From NCBI GenBank assembly GCA_028289405.1, contig JANQPP010000206.1:65092-105784 (forward strand): DNA of 40,693 bases. Reading direction: 5' to 3'. The notes beneath the pieces were generated by a model that did no database searches, was not told where the DNA came from, and worked only from the letters and a program-made list of their open reading frames with translations. The position numbers and the translations under genes are program-made. Positions 8,404 through 17,064 of this stretch are shown one piece after another; positions within the stretch are counted from its first letter, which is position 1, and every line of letters starts with the position of its first letter. This stretch comes from Pirellulales bacterium (GTDB lineage Bacteria > Planctomycetota > Planctomycetia > Pirellulales > JANQPP01).

Positions 8404-8410
8404 GTGTGGA

Positions 8411-8457
8411 AATAAAAAAAGCCCCACTCTCGGCGCTGTCGCCAAGAATGGGGCTTT
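8411..8457 (-). terminator. Rho-independent terminator (minus strand)
   Basis: The perfect arms AAAGCCCCA (8418-8426) and TGGGGCTTT (8449-8457) enclose a 22-base loop region. Read on the minus strand the hairpin is followed by TTTTTTTATT. It separates two small genes, one of them DNA-binding-like, from the protease gene, so the structural operon may be re-initiated or regulated here. Confidence 0.85.
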
Positions 8458-8483
8458 GGAGTCAAATACCCGGATTCAGATTG

Positions 8484-8672
8484 TTAGTTCGCTTTAATGC
8501 TGGTCTCTTGCACCTCGGTGATCAGATTGATGCGGCCCGCGTTCAGGCTGCAAACCAGGCCACATTTCCCGAAACGCTGCTCGTCCACGGCGGACTGTAG
8601 CCGCATGCGAAAGATCCGCACGCACTCGTCAATGGTGTGCCTACCCTGTTGCCTAGCAGAATCTTGAATCAT
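8484..8672 (-). CDS. Small hypothetical protein
   Basis: About 62 residues from ATG 8672; a TTG at 8678 overlapping the upstream stop would add two. The sequence is helical in the middle (IDECVRIFRMRLQSAV) with two Cys near FGKCGLVC. It lies directly upstream of a strong minus-strand terminator and downstream of a helix-turn-helix-like gene, forming a two-gene insert in the morphogenesis operon. No family recognised. Confidence 0.5.
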   Translation of the reverse strand: MIQDSARQQGRHTIDECVRIFRMRLQSAVDEQRFGKCGLVCSLNAGRINLITEVQETSIKAN

Positions 8673-8674
8673 TG

Positions 8675-8890
8675 TCAACTAGTTGCATCCCTTCGCCGAC
8701 GACCGAGATTTTGGGCTCTAGTGGCCAATCGCTTTGCGGCAGCCAGGTCTTTCGGCCCGAACAATGGCGACCCATCAAAGCTTCCTGAGCACTCCAGCCA
8801 CCCTTGGCTGACCCAGTTCTTGATGGACCGGCGAGAGACAGTAAGCCCTTCGGCTGCCAAGAGTTTTGTTAAGTCCGTGACGGTCAGCAT
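8675..8890 (-). CDS. Small helix-turn-helix DNA-binding protein
   Basis: 71 residues with the MerR/excisionase-like winged helix pattern: LTKLLAAEGLTVSRRSIKNWVSQGWL (recognition helix region 17-31), then SPLFGPKDLAAAKRLA and an Arg-rich tail. This suggests DNA binding in the cytoplasm. Terminase small subunits and transcription regulators both use this fold. Its location between head-morphogenesis genes with a terminator downstream fits a local regulator, but a packaging role is possible. Confidence 0.6.
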   Translation of the reverse strand: MLTVTDLTKLLAAEGLTVSRRSIKNWVSQGWLECSGSFDGSPLFGPKDLAAAKRLATRAQNLGRRRRDATS

Positions 8891-8902
8891 TCACACCCTC
8901 CC

Positions 8903-10207
8903 CTAGCTCGGTGTCAAAAATCCCTGGCTAGCCACCTGCCGATAGAGCGCCGCGTTATGTCGAATATCGGCCAAGATCTTGGCCCGCCGCCGCTCGCGCG
9001 CTTGTGGCGATTCGCTCTTGAGCCGCTTGATGGTCAGCAGCCTTCCGTCGGTGTCGAGAAAATCGGGGTATTCGGGGGGCCGCGTGTCCCCCAGCATGCC
9101 TTTCACGGTCTCGAACCGCCGGGCTCCCACGTGGAATTTCTTGTTCTCGTCGGGAGCCGCGTCCCACCATTGAATCATGTCCTCGGGGTTCGGTACGTCA
9201 CCAGCCAATGAGCGGTATTGCACGGCAGCCGCGGGGTCGTTCAGAACTTCGTCGGGGGGGCGGAGCACGGGCGTCGACATGCAACGGCACCACGGCTCGT
9301 CTGGCAGAAACGGCATGTCCGCCAGGCGTGGAGCATCCGGCGGACCAAAGCCCGGCTTGAAGAACACGGTGCCATGCCGGGCCGCGTGATGGCTCCGCGT
9401 GCGGCTATCCAGGATGGCGATGATCTGGGCGCCAACCATGAGATCGTCCACGTGTGCCCAGCTATCGCGTTGTGCTTGCTCGGCCACCCACATGCTGGCT
9501 CGGCGGGCCACGTTGCGGGCTTGGGCCTCGGAGTGCCCCACGATGGGCCGCAGACGCTCGGTAAGCTGCTGGACGTTGTCCCCCTCGGCCATACCGAGCA
9601 CCGCTTGCTGAATGATCTGATCCAGGCTGGCCCGCCCCGTGACGCGGGTAATGGCGTTCCGCCAAGTTTCGCTCGTCTGTGGGAACTGCGCGGCCAGAAT
9701 CGCGGCGATGCGTTCCGGCGTCATGGGCGGAAAGATCAACTCCAGCAAAGCGTCTTCGACTTCCTTGTCAGTCAGTTCCTTACGGCGGACAGGTCCGAAT
9801 AGGTCCGTGGCGTCAATTGGGCCGACGCGAAACAGGTCGGCGGGTGAAAGCATCTCCTGCATGCCCACCGACTCCGGCACCGGGAGGCGACGCAACACAC
9901 GCCAATAGCTACGAGGCACGAACCGCACGAACGTCCGCGTGGAGTGTTCGTACGAAAAGCGGGCCAGGCCCATAAGGTGCTTTTCCATCAGGCCCAGCAG
10001 TTCGTCTTGCACGGGGAGCACGATCCTCCGTGACCGCCGAACGTTTTGCTCTAGCCCACCGTCTCGCATGCGGGAGAGCCGATCCAAGATGCGGAGAAAC
10101 TTCCGCTGGATCTGCTCCACCACCTGCCCCGTGCGGGCGAGAACCTCGGCCCGGCGGAGGACGGCTTGCGTGCGGAGTTTGGCGTCAATGGGGGAGGTCA
10201 TCATCAT
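8903..10207 (-). CDS. Head morphogenesis protein (phage Mu gpF / SPP1 gp7-like)
   Basis: 434 residues. The diagnostic region is IIAILDSRTRSHHAARHGTVF followed by DEPWCRCMSTPV (residues about 265-325). This matches the Mu F family, where a similar LDxRT...HG...F block recurs. The N-terminal part is helical and basic; the C-terminus is again helical. These minor head proteins enter the procapsid with the portal and affect DNA ejection. The gene lies after the portal and before the protease, the usual order. Confidence 0.85.
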   Translation of the reverse strand: MMMTSPIDAKLRTQAVLRRAEVLARTGQVVEQIQRKFLRILDRLSRMRDGGLEQNVRRSRRIVLPVQDELLGLMEKHLMGLARFSYEHSTRTFVRFVPRSYWRVLRRLPVPESVGMQEMLSPADLFRVGPIDATDLFGPVRRKELTDKEVEDALLELIFPPMTPERIAAILAAQFPQTSETWRNAITRVTGRASLDQIIQQAVLGMAEGDNVQQLTERLRPIVGHSEAQARNVARRASMWVAEQAQRDSWAHVDDLMVGAQIIAILDSRTRSHHAARHGTVFFKPGFGPPDAPRLADMPFLPDEPWCRCMSTPVLRPPDEVLNDPAAAVQYRSLAGDVPNPEDMIQWWDAAPDENKKFHVGARRFETVKGMLGDTRPPEYPDFLDTDGRLLTIKRLKSESPQARERRRAKILADIRHNAALYRQVASQGFLTPS

Positions 10208-10412
10208 CCGTCTTTAGGTGGTGGTAGCACAACGCTGCGACCAGCCGTGACTCGCAGCTTAGGTTTCTCCACTGCTTCGCGACTTCCGGGTGGATGGAAT
10301 CCAGGATACACAGTTCCGAAAGCTGCTCCTTGCAACCGATTTCCCACATCGCCAAGAAGAGTGTCTTCTCAAGGTCAGTGAGTTGACGTGGCAAAAAATC
10401 ATCCATCTCCAT
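10185..10412 (-). CDS. Small hypothetical protein between portal and head protein
   Basis: Start at ATG 10412 (MEMDDFLPRQL) gives 75 residues. It is acidic with two helices (TDLEKTLFLAMWEIGCKEQL and RLVAALCYHHL). It overlaps the end of the portal gene and the start of the Mu-F-like gene, so it is translationally coupled to both. Three Cys and two His are present but not in a clear zinc motif. Unknown function. Confidence 0.55.
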   Translation of the reverse strand: MEMDDFLPRQLTDLEKTLFLAMWEIGCKEQLSELCILDSIHPEVAKQWRNLSCESRLVAALCYHHLKTDDDDLPH

Positions 10413-11889
10413 CGTCTTCACTTTCCTCGTCTTCGCCTTGATCCATCCCCGCCCCAAACGGCATCGTCACACTGGGCATCCGATCTCCCGTGCGTTCCGC
10501 GTGTTCGTCCAGGTTCATTTGCTCTTGCTCGTAATCCAGGCCCTCCATGCCGGCCCACGTCTGCGGGCTGAGGATCTGATTGTTGCGGAGGATCTGCCGT
10601 ACATCGGCTTCCTGCTTGCGGTCCCGCGTGGCCACGCTGGGAGACTCCGTCACGATATCAAGCTGGTCGCTGACACCCACCGGCAATCGCCCACGCTCCT
10701 CGGCCAAGCGTAGTTGCCGCAAAATAATCTCATGGTCGTCTTCCTCGACGCGGGCTTGCAGCCGCAGAAACATCTTCACCGCCGGACCCTCAGCCACCAT
10801 CGTGGAGGCGAAGTTGGCGTTGCTGGCGTCGCTGGTGAGCATGAATTCGGGCATCACCAACCGCGAGGCCACGGCCCGCAGCTCGGCTTGCAGGACTTGC
10901 ACAAAGCCGGCGCTATTCACACTGTGGCCGGGAAATTCGTATTCGATGTTGCTGCCGGCGTCGACAATCGAGCCCGGTTCAAACTGCTGTACGCTGATGG
11001 TCTTACCGTCAATCGTGCGTTCCTTGCTCAGCGCCTTGACGCCCGACACAAAGTTTTCAATGGCCTGTTTATTGGCCGTCGTGTGCTTGCGGATCAAAGC
11101 GATGGCTGTTTGGATCTCGGTCAGCGTTCCCATGTTGCGGAGGATCTTTTCGGCACGGGCCAGACCCTTACGAACCGGCCAAAATAAGGGCTGCCCTCGC
11201 TTAACATTCAGGTCCACGTTGGCTTTGCGGTGCTGGATTTCGCCTGCGTCGATCAGTTCATCGTCGATCCAGTAGCCAAACACGTTCTCCACGTCCTGGG
11301 AATCGGTGAGGATGCCGAATGTGGCGTGGGGATTGTTCACCTGAGATTGAGGCGTGCTGACCTGTCCGGGCTCCACGAACCGCACTCGCAATAGCCCGTC
11401 AGTCCCTTCGAACAGCCGGTAAAAGACTTCGCCGTCCCGGTCGAAGCGCATCAGACCCTCTTGCTGTCGCTGGCACCATTTGTTGGCTTCCAGGAATTCA
11501 TCCAGCACGCGGCGGGCTTCGTCCAGTACGTTCTCGGGGAAGGACCCTTCCTCCTTTTCCTGAAGTTGATACTGGTGTCCCTCGCCGATCACGTAGCTGA
11601 CGCGGTTCTCGTGGCCGTTGATGGCGAACTCATTCTCCTCGGCCAATAGGCGGCAGTGCTGACGCCGGTTTCGCAAGTCCTGTTCGGTGCGGACACTGCC
11701 TCGGGCGTGCCGGTCGTTCTCGCCACCAATCCGCTCCCAGCGTTCGCCGTCGTCGAAAAACGGCGTATTGGGATCGACCAACTTGTCGAACAGGATGTTG
11801 ATCGACTCGCTATGCGACTGCATGCGGCCCAGCGTCTTTTGGGCAATCTCTACAATCGCTTCCGTGGTGTCGCCGTTGGTTTCAGCCAT
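10399..11889 (-). CDS. Portal protein
   Basis: 496 residues, within the usual range for portals. It follows terminase in order and precedes the head-morphogenesis protein. It carries the expected mixed architecture: an N-terminal ILFDKLVDPNTPFF, a central region with EFEANKWC...RFDRDGEVFYRLF, a long stem/crown helix region (KGLARAEKILRNMGTLTEIQ), then PEFMLTSDASNANFAS and an acidic disordered tail. Portals form the dodecameric DNA channel at one capsid vertex. The assignment rests on motif style, length and order. Confidence 0.85.
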   Translation of the reverse strand: MAETNGDTTEAIVEIAQKTLGRMQSHSESINILFDKLVDPNTPFFDDGERWERIGGENDRHARGSVRTEQDLRNRRQHCRLLAEENEFAINGHENRVSYVIGEGHQYQLQEKEEGSFPENVLDEARRVLDEFLEANKWCQRQQEGLMRFDRDGEVFYRLFEGTDGLLRVRFVEPGQVSTPQSQVNNPHATFGILTDSQDVENVFGYWIDDELIDAGEIQHRKANVDLNVKRGQPLFWPVRKGLARAEKILRNMGTLTEIQTAIALIRKHTTANKQAIENFVSGVKALSKERTIDGKTISVQQFEPGSIVDAGSNIEYEFPGHSVNSAGFVQVLQAELRAVASRLVMPEFMLTSDASNANFASTMVAEGPAVKMFLRLQARVEEDDHEIILRQLRLAEERGRLPVGVSDQLDIVTESPSVATRDRKQEADVRQILRNNQILSPQTWAGMEGLDYEQEQMNLDEHAERTGDRMPSVTMPFGAGMDQGEDEESEDDGDG

Positions 11890-12139
11890 CCGTCACCTTC
11901 TCAATTAGCTGCTCCACGAGATCAAATTTGCGCTGCTTGCACGATTCGAGTAGATGTGATCTTGCAGTTACGACATTCATTGACGCAGCACTGACGTGTT
12001 TAGGTAATGACGATCTGCTCGCACGATCCACGGAATTAACCAGAGCGTTGATCTCTTGAATTGCCTTAATGTCGTCCACGATTTTGTCGTATTCGAGAAT
12101 GAACTTGGCCGCCAGCGCGAGTTTTTCTTCCTCATCCAT
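11882..12139 (-). CDS. Small hypothetical helical protein
   Basis: 85 residues starting MDEEEKLALAAKFI, almost entirely helical, with no membrane segment. It overlaps the large terminase stop and the portal start by 8 bases each, so it is embedded in the packaging operon. It may assist DNA packaging or portal assembly; nothing in the sequence proves this. Confidence 0.55.
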   Translation of the reverse strand: MDEEEKLALAAKFILEYDKIVDDIKAIQEINALVNSVDRASRSSLPKHVSAASMNVVTARSHLLESCKQRKFDLVEQLIEKVTDG

Positions 12140-13601
12140 CGATATTCATGCTCCCGCTGATCGTTTCCGGGTCCACTCCGACATGTTCCAGAGCCAGCCT
12201 CACGGCCATCTCCAAAGCGTCGGGGCCGTCGTCATGTTTGGCCAGGGGAAACTCCCGCATTTGGTGCACCAACAGCCTCGTGCTGGCATTGTTTCGAAAC
12301 CGCAGCATGCCCCGCTTCATCCAGTACCCGAGCGAGCGAATGCGGACCTCTTTCTTGAGGCGGTTCTCGATGGGGATGATCTCCCGCCGCAATAGGCTTC
12401 GCCGCTCGAATTCGTGGTTAATGTGACCTTCCAAGAGATCCTGGAAGGCGTTGGCCTCGATGCCAAACAGGTCGGGCCAAAAGTCGGTGTATAGATCCAC
12501 GGCGTCACTCACGATCTGCTCCACCGGTCGGCGCTTTAGGTCGGCATCCGCCCAGATCACGCCATCGTGGTCGATCCAGCACATGGCGAAGGCGGAGAAG
12601 TCGCTCTTCTCCGTTCGCCCCTTGGAGGGATCGAGAGCCATGGTCTTGAAAGCCACTCGCTCCCGTGGCGGCGGATCTTGAAAAAACACACTCTCCGCAA
12701 AGTAGTGGCTGGGCCATTCCGTGCCGGAAACCTCGGTCGGATCTTGTTGATACAATGCCCGCCACCAGTAGACATCCGAAATCCGGCGACGTTCCTCGAG
12801 CGCCTTTTGAGAGAAGCGTTCCGGCCAAAGCGCCTCGCCCGGCTCACGCCCCAGAATGTCGTTTTCCTCGGCCAACGCCGGCAGCTTGATCTCGCACACG
12901 ACTTGGCCGAGTTCCGAAGCCCGGCTCATGATGCGGCCCGCCAGGTCGTCCCGGTGCCAACGGGTCTGGATCAGGATCACGACGCCATCCGGCTCCAGCC
13001 GCGTGCTGGCCGTCGATTGATACCAATCCCAGACTTTGTCGCGGTAGACCTGGCTATAGGCTTCTTCCTGGTTTTTGATGGGATCGTCGATCACCATCAG
13101 GCTGGCCCCTTTTCCGGTCAGCGGCCCCCCCACGCCGGCGGCGTCCATTCCGCCGCGTCGGCCCAGCAAGTTCCAATGATCCTTCGCGGATGACCGCATA
13201 TCGACTCCCACGCCGAACCAAACCCCAAGCTCCGTGAGTAGATCCCGGCAGCGTCCGCCCCATTCACTGGCGAACTTCGTGCCATAACCCGCGATAATCG
13301 CCCGCTCATCCGAATGCGTCCCCACGAACCAGGAAGGCAGGTACTTGCTGCAATACTCGCTTTTTCCGTGTCTCGGCGGCATGCTGACCACCATGACCTG
13401 CACACGGTCCGGCGTCCGCTGCGAAAGCGTCCGCATCACCTCTCGATCCAGGTAGGCCAAGTGTCGCGTGAGCTTCCATCTAGCTCGCGGAGCCAGGTCT
13501 TTGGTCGCTGAGCGCGCGAAGAGGGCCGGTGTCCCGATCCTCTTCAAGTGCTCGATCGCGGAGGTATTCCTGGTACTCTGGATCACGACGCATGGCCTCA
13601 A
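12132..13601 (-). CDS. terL: Terminase large subunit
   Basis: DNA-packaging ATPase and nuclease. The Walker A motif is SMPPRHGKS (about residues 73-81) and Walker B is LMVIDDP (168-174). A following QTRWHRDDLAGR is typical of coupling motifs in this class. The C-terminal RNase-H-like nuclease shows DPSKGRTEKSDFSAFA (Asp324), IEANAFQ (Glu382) and HDDGPDALE (Asp457/458). The longest frame starts at 13601 and overlaps the upstream gene by 122 bases. GTG or TTG codons further in, such as the TTG of a KRIGTPALF start, may be the true start. Confidence 0.92.
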   Translation of the reverse strand: MRPCVVIQSTRNTSAIEHLKRIGTPALFARSATKDLAPRARWKLTRHLAYLDREVMRTLSQRTPDRVQVMVVSMPPRHGKSEYCSKYLPSWFVGTHSDERAIIAGYGTKFASEWGGRCRDLLTELGVWFGVGVDMRSSAKDHWNLLGRRGGMDAAGVGGPLTGKGASLMVIDDPIKNQEEAYSQVYRDKVWDWYQSTASTRLEPDGVVILIQTRWHRDDLAGRIMSRASELGQVVCEIKLPALAEENDILGREPGEALWPERFSQKALEERRRISDVYWWRALYQQDPTEVSGTEWPSHYFAESVFFQDPPPRERVAFKTMALDPSKGRTEKSDFSAFAMCWIDHDGVIWADADLKRRPVEQIVSDAVDLYTDFWPDLFGIEANAFQDLLEGHINHEFERRSLLRREIIPIENRLKKEVRIRSLGYWMKRGMLRFRNNASTRLLVHQMREFPLAKHDDGPDALEMAVRLALEHVGVDPETISGSMNIDG

Positions 13602-13869
13602 TTACTTCACTCGCCCGAATCGAACTTTGGTCTAGTTGCAGCTTGGCAAGATGCTGCCCCAACACAAAATGTTGGTCTCGTTGGTTACTGCGTACCATCT
13701 TGAGCAGGGCGTCCACGGCACGGTCGCGCACACGGCGTTTTGCAGACTCCAGGCCCTCACCGACGACTTCCACGGCTTTGCGAATGTGTTCTTCATCAAT
13801 CGGCCAGCGTCCTCTGGCCATCTGCTCGATAATCTTAAGTTGCGTACGAATCTTGGGATCACCCGGCAT
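13480..13869 (-). CDS. Putative terminase small subunit
   Basis: 129 residues, helical and highly charged, directly upstream of and overlapping the large terminase. The central helices (EHIRKAVEVVGEGLESAKRR, RDRAVDALLKMV) and a closing DPEYQEYLRDRA resemble small proteins found before terL in planctomycete-type phages. There is no clear helix-turn-helix in the first 30 residues, so DNA recognition is not proven. The role as site-recognition subunit is inferred from position. Confidence 0.55.
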   Translation of the reverse strand: MPGDPKIRTQLKIIEQMARGRWPIDEEHIRKAVEVVGEGLESAKRRVRDRAVDALLKMVRSNQRDQHFVLGQHLAKLQLDQSSIRASEVIEAMRRDPEYQEYLRDRALEEDRDTGPLRALSDQRPGSAS

Positions 13870-13870
13870 G

Positions 13871-14590
13871 TCAACTCACGACCTTGATCCAAGGATACCT
13901 CTCCCGGTTTTCTTGCGGCCAACTGCGTTTTGCGGTGTAAAACCACTTGATGCCGCAAATAATAGTTGTGCTGATCGCTAGCAGCTTCTCCAGTAAAGTG
14001 AAACTGACAAATCCGCCCTGCAACTCGTCCGGCAGTGCACGGAACCACCCGGCCTCTGGTGCCTTGAAGTCGCAAGTTCGCAACGAAAGCACCTCGGTGA
14101 GCACGCGTCGCTTGAGTGTGGCTATGCGATCTCCTTTGTTTCGGGTCACTCGGCAAATTAGATTCAACGCAGTCTCTTCTGCACTGGACAGCTTCTTAGG
14201 AATCCTGGGTTGCGTGAATTCTTCTAGCCATCCAACACGACGCAGTGACAGCCGGACGGAACCAGGAGGAAGCACCAAGGCGTCTCCCTTGTGATAGCAC
14301 TTGCCTTGGTCCACATCGTGAATCGAGAACGTGTGTAGTGTCTTCGTTCGGTCCCTGTAGCTCGCTGCCATGCACTCTGGAATCGGCCCCACGTGTTTTT
14401 GGCAGGTTCCGATTTCCAGCGGCATCGGGTTGTAAATTTCTAGGTCGTTGTCGGTTTCCCAGCGGGTCACTTCGCACGCGCCCAGTCCGTGATTGATCAT
14501 CTCCCCGCCTGTCGGCGGGTAGACTGCACAGATATAGATTGGCAGCGTCCTAACAGTGCGTGGTTTGGTCCTTGCCTGTTTTTTCGTCAC
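13871..14590 (-). CDS. Hypothetical protein upstream of terminase
   Basis: I prefer GTG 14590, which overlaps the preceding stop as GTGA and follows GCGGAG, over the upstream ATG at 14629. The 239-residue product is basic. It contains CAVYPPTGGEMINHGLGACEVTRW, several Cys/His (GTCQKHVGPIPEC, GKCYHKGDALVLPPGSV) and a C-terminal hydrophobic patch (LLEKLLAISTTIICGI). No known domain is recognised. It lies between appendage and terminase genes, so it may be late-expressed. Confidence 0.5.
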   Translation of the reverse strand: MTKKQARTKPRTVRTLPIYICAVYPPTGGEMINHGLGACEVTRWETDNDLEIYNPMPLEIGTCQKHVGPIPECMAASYRDRTKTLHTFSIHDVDQGKCYHKGDALVLPPGSVRLSLRRVGWLEEFTQPRIPKKLSSAEETALNLICRVTRNKGDRIATLKRRVLTEVLSLRTCDFKAPEAGWFRALPDELQGGFVSFTLLEKLLAISTTIICGIKWFYTAKRSWPQENRERYPWIKVVS

Positions 14591-14982
14591 GCCACCAGCT
14601 CCGCGAATTTCTTCAAGTGCTTTTCCCATTGGCGAAACAAGCTTTCGCCGACCCAGGTTCTTCCCCTGTCACCGTACACTGAGTCGCACTCCGCAACCCT
14701 TTTCAACTCATTCCCAAACGCACCCAAAGGTGCGTCACTAAGCTCCCCGTCATAGCAGACCAGAGTGCCCGTCAATTCCAGGCTGCATGCAGCTTGGCCG
14801 TAAATGATCTGCTCGGCATTTACGTACCCAGCCACTCCGTATTGCTTCGCTTTATGCCACTGCGTACACGCACCACGCGACAACCCGTACTTCCCACGCC
14901 GCGTCAGTTCGTGCGGCGGCAGGTCTGGCCGATCGGCAGGTCGTCCTAGCAGTGCGAAGTAAATCGGTGGCGTGGTGATCAT
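14587..14982 (-). CDS. Hypothetical protein
   Basis: 131 residues. The start MITTPPIYFALLGRP has a short hydrophobic stretch but no convincing signal peptide. Pairs of Cys occur near GACTQWHKAKQYG and GQAACSLELTGTLVCYDGEL, and Asp/Glu residues are scattered. It is coupled to the next gene by a GTGA overlap and spaced 3 bases from the upstream appendage gene. No family recognised. Confidence 0.45.
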   Translation of the reverse strand: MITTPPIYFALLGRPADRPDLPPHELTRRGKYGLSRGACTQWHKAKQYGVAGYVNAEQIIYGQAACSLELTGTLVCYDGELSDAPLGAFGNELKRVAECDSVYGDRGRTWVGESLFRQWEKHLKKFAELVA

Positions 14983-14985
14983 GCG

Positions 14986-15762
14986 TTACACCCTTCCCCC
15001 CATGATGATGAACTTGTCGCCACCAGAGGGGCCAGGGCTGGGAAGGGCTTCATGGATCGTGAAGTCACGGTCCGTGGAGAATGCCGTGACGTATCCACCC
15101 AGCGGTCGCATGTTGCCTGTGATGAATGCTATCTGTCGCTTGTTATAGAAGTTTAGCGTGTTGCTTAGCCCGGAATCTCCGCGAAACGTGGTGGTAGTCG
15201 GGACGGGGCTGGATTGCACCGTGCCAACGACCAGCCCGAGCCCAAGGCTGTCCAGCAGAGCATCAACAAGTGCCTGGTCTGCTTGTGTTTTGACATCCAA
15301 CGCCGTGAGCGTGGAGTAGTTCGCGGCCAGGATTGTGCGGGCATCCATCTCCGCCTTGGTGGGTGGATCGTAGGCAGCCAAGGCGTCAGCCACTTCGCTC
15401 TGCACTTCCGCGTCCCAGGCGGCGTTCCAAGGCTGCTGCGTGAGGCCGGCACCATTGGCCCCAATTCGCGAGAAGGCATCTCCGGTCTGCGGGAAAGCCG
15501 TGAAGACCTGAATCGTCACGGGCACCGCTCCAGTGCCCGTGAAGGTGAAAGCCACATGGTCGTAGTTCGTCTCCGCTTGTGCGGGGGCGTACGTATGAAA
15601 TCCGTTCCCTTCGTGCGTGCAGGCCCCAGCACCGACCGAGCCCACGGCCTGTGTACCACCGTCTCCAGTGACATGACAAGTTACAGCCCCGGTAAACGCG
15701 GCTCCGGTCGTCGCATCGACGAGTTCCGCGCCAATCACTTGCCCGGAGGTGTTCTTTTTCAT
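14986..15762 (-). CDS. Virion appendage / tail-associated protein
   Basis: Start at ATG 15762 gives 258 residues. The N-terminal half has a beta-rich domain that starts MKKNTSGQVIGAELVDATTG and runs through GGTQAVGSVG, HTYAPAQAETNYDHVAFTFTG and VTIQVFTAFPQTGDAFSRIGANG. This pattern (a small beta domain then GDAFxRIG and a helical linker) occurs in phage tail and baseplate accessory proteins. The C-terminal part is a beta region. It is coupled with the lectin-like gene upstream. Role in host contact is inferred. Confidence 0.6.
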   Translation of the reverse strand: MKKNTSGQVIGAELVDATTGAAFTGAVTCHVTGDGGTQAVGSVGAGACTHEGNGFHTYAPAQAETNYDHVAFTFTGTGAVPVTIQVFTAFPQTGDAFSRIGANGAGLTQQPWNAAWDAEVQSEVADALAAYDPPTKAEMDARTILAANYSTLTALDVKTQADQALVDALLDSLGLGLVVGTVQSSPVPTTTTFRGDSGLSNTLNFYNKRQIAFITGNMRPLGGYVTAFSTDRDFTIHEALPSPGPSGGDKFIIMGGRV

Positions 15763-16598
15763 GCCGCGCTCCCTGATCCGAGAACCACGTTGCTGCCGCG
15801 TGCCCAAGCGGGATTGAAGGCGGCCGCCGGCGGCTCGGCTAGAAAATCGTAAAGCTGCTCGCGGATCGTGGGGGCGTACAGTTCCCAGCGCGTGCTGGGG
15901 TCGTAGAGTGCAGCCGATACCTCCGATCCTGTCCGTCCGGAATAAAACCGGACGTCGAAAATGGACCCCAGGAAGCGAGGCGATGGCGTGGTGTCGTCGA
16001 TGCCGCCCACGATCACATCCGCCGCGCCATTGTTCAGAGCGCCCGCACCCGATCCAGAATTCGGCACGCTGGCGCCATCAATGTAAAAGAATGGCCGGTT
16101 GTCATAAAAGAACGCCACGTGGTGCCAGGTGTTATTGGCCAAAACCTGTGCCCCGGATTGCCGCCAGGTCAGAAAATTCGAGCCGGTCGTACTCGTGAAG
16201 GTTTGAAGGTAGCTCGCGTCGATGGAGAAAATCCACTCGCGGTCCGCATTGATGTATTTGCTGAGCATGTGCCCATTGGCCTGGGCCACGTTTGAAGTTC
16301 GCACCCAGAAGCACACGCCGAAGTCATCGGACAGGTCAAACATCGGGTGATCCGCGATCAGGCCGTATGATGAGCTGGCATTGAACTCAGGTACCGCGTT
16401 CCCAAAGGTCGTTCCCACCCAAGAGACACTCGTCCAATCGCAGCGGGGTGCCACGTTGTCCAACCGGAATCCTGGCGAAAAGCTCCCCCAGGGAATGCAG
16501 GGGTTCCAGTACACCAGCCCTTCCGCCTGCTTGCTGCGGCGGTTGATATGAAAGGGCCAGTGCGGTGGGCGGCCCGCCGATTTGAAGGGTAGGGGCAT
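15759..16598 (-). CDS. LamG/concanavalin-like lectin-fold appendage protein
   Basis: Start ATG 16598 overlaps the previous stop as TGATG; 279 residues. Residues 60-235 show the laminin-G/concanavalin pattern: DDFGVCFWVRTS, an INADREWIFSIDA stretch, NNTWHHVAFFYDNRPFFYIDG, and FLGSIFDVRFYSGRTGSEV. These folds bind sugars, and in phages they appear in fibres that recognise the cell surface. It sits among appendage genes, so a receptor-binding or adhesion role is likely. No signal peptide. Confidence 0.75.
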   Translation of the reverse strand: MPLPFKSAGRPPHWPFHINRRSKQAEGLVYWNPCIPWGSFSPGFRLDNVAPRCDWTSVSWVGTTFGNAVPEFNASSSYGLIADHPMFDLSDDFGVCFWVRTSNVAQANGHMLSKYINADREWIFSIDASYLQTFTSTTGSNFLTWRQSGAQVLANNTWHHVAFFYDNRPFFYIDGASVPNSGSGAGALNNGAADVIVGGIDDTTPSPRFLGSIFDVRFYSGRTGSEVSAALYDPSTRWELYAPTIREQLYDFLAEPPAAAFNPAWARGSNVVLGSGSAA

Positions 16599-17050
16599 CA
16601 GACGACCTGTTCCTTCTCCGGAATGAACCGCATTTCCCAGGTGTTGTTGAAAGAGACGCCACTGACGTTCCACACCACGAAGCGGCTGATGCCGACTGGG
16701 ATCTCGAACGTGATCGATTGCAGCACTTCCGTGTTCGTGGCGTGGGGGGCAACGGACACGAACGTGTCAATCATGTCCTTGGCCGCCGGCTTTACGCTGG
16801 CACTTCCCGTGGCGACCACTTCGCTCGTCTGGTCATCGTCCCCCTTGAGGTGATAGAGTTCCGCGACCACGATGCCGACGGCCGGCACGCTGTCGTAGGT
16901 CAGAGCCAGATGGCAAAAGCCGCGCAAGGCTCGGATGGGCGTGCCCGTGCTGTTGTCAAAATCCCCCGAGGCACCGTTGCTGGTCGCCAGGACCGCATCC
17001 GTGTCGATGACGGCCGAACGGGCAACACCAAGTAACTCACGCGTGGCCAT
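16598..17050 (-). CDS. Hypothetical virion-region protein
   Basis: 150 residues, beta-rich, with segments such as LRGFCHLALTYDSVPAVGIVVAELYHL and SITFEIPVGISRFVVWNVSGVSF. No catalytic or metal motif. It is coupled by TGATG to the lectin-fold gene, suggesting the two products act together in a tail appendage. No named family recognised. Confidence 0.5.
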   Translation of the reverse strand: MATRELLGVARSAVIDTDAVLATSNGASGDFDNSTGTPIRALRGFCHLALTYDSVPAVGIVVAELYHLKGDDDQTSEVVATGSASVKPAAKDMIDTFVSVAPHATNTEVLQSITFEIPVGISRFVVWNVSGVSFNNTWEMRFIPEKEQVV

Positions 17051-17064
17051 GGATTGCGATGTCC

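Noticed and set aside
11461..11649. Hydrophobic plus-strand frame opposite the portal gene
   Set aside because: Hydrophobicity arises as the antisense of the portal's charged helices; no start signal or coupling is visible.
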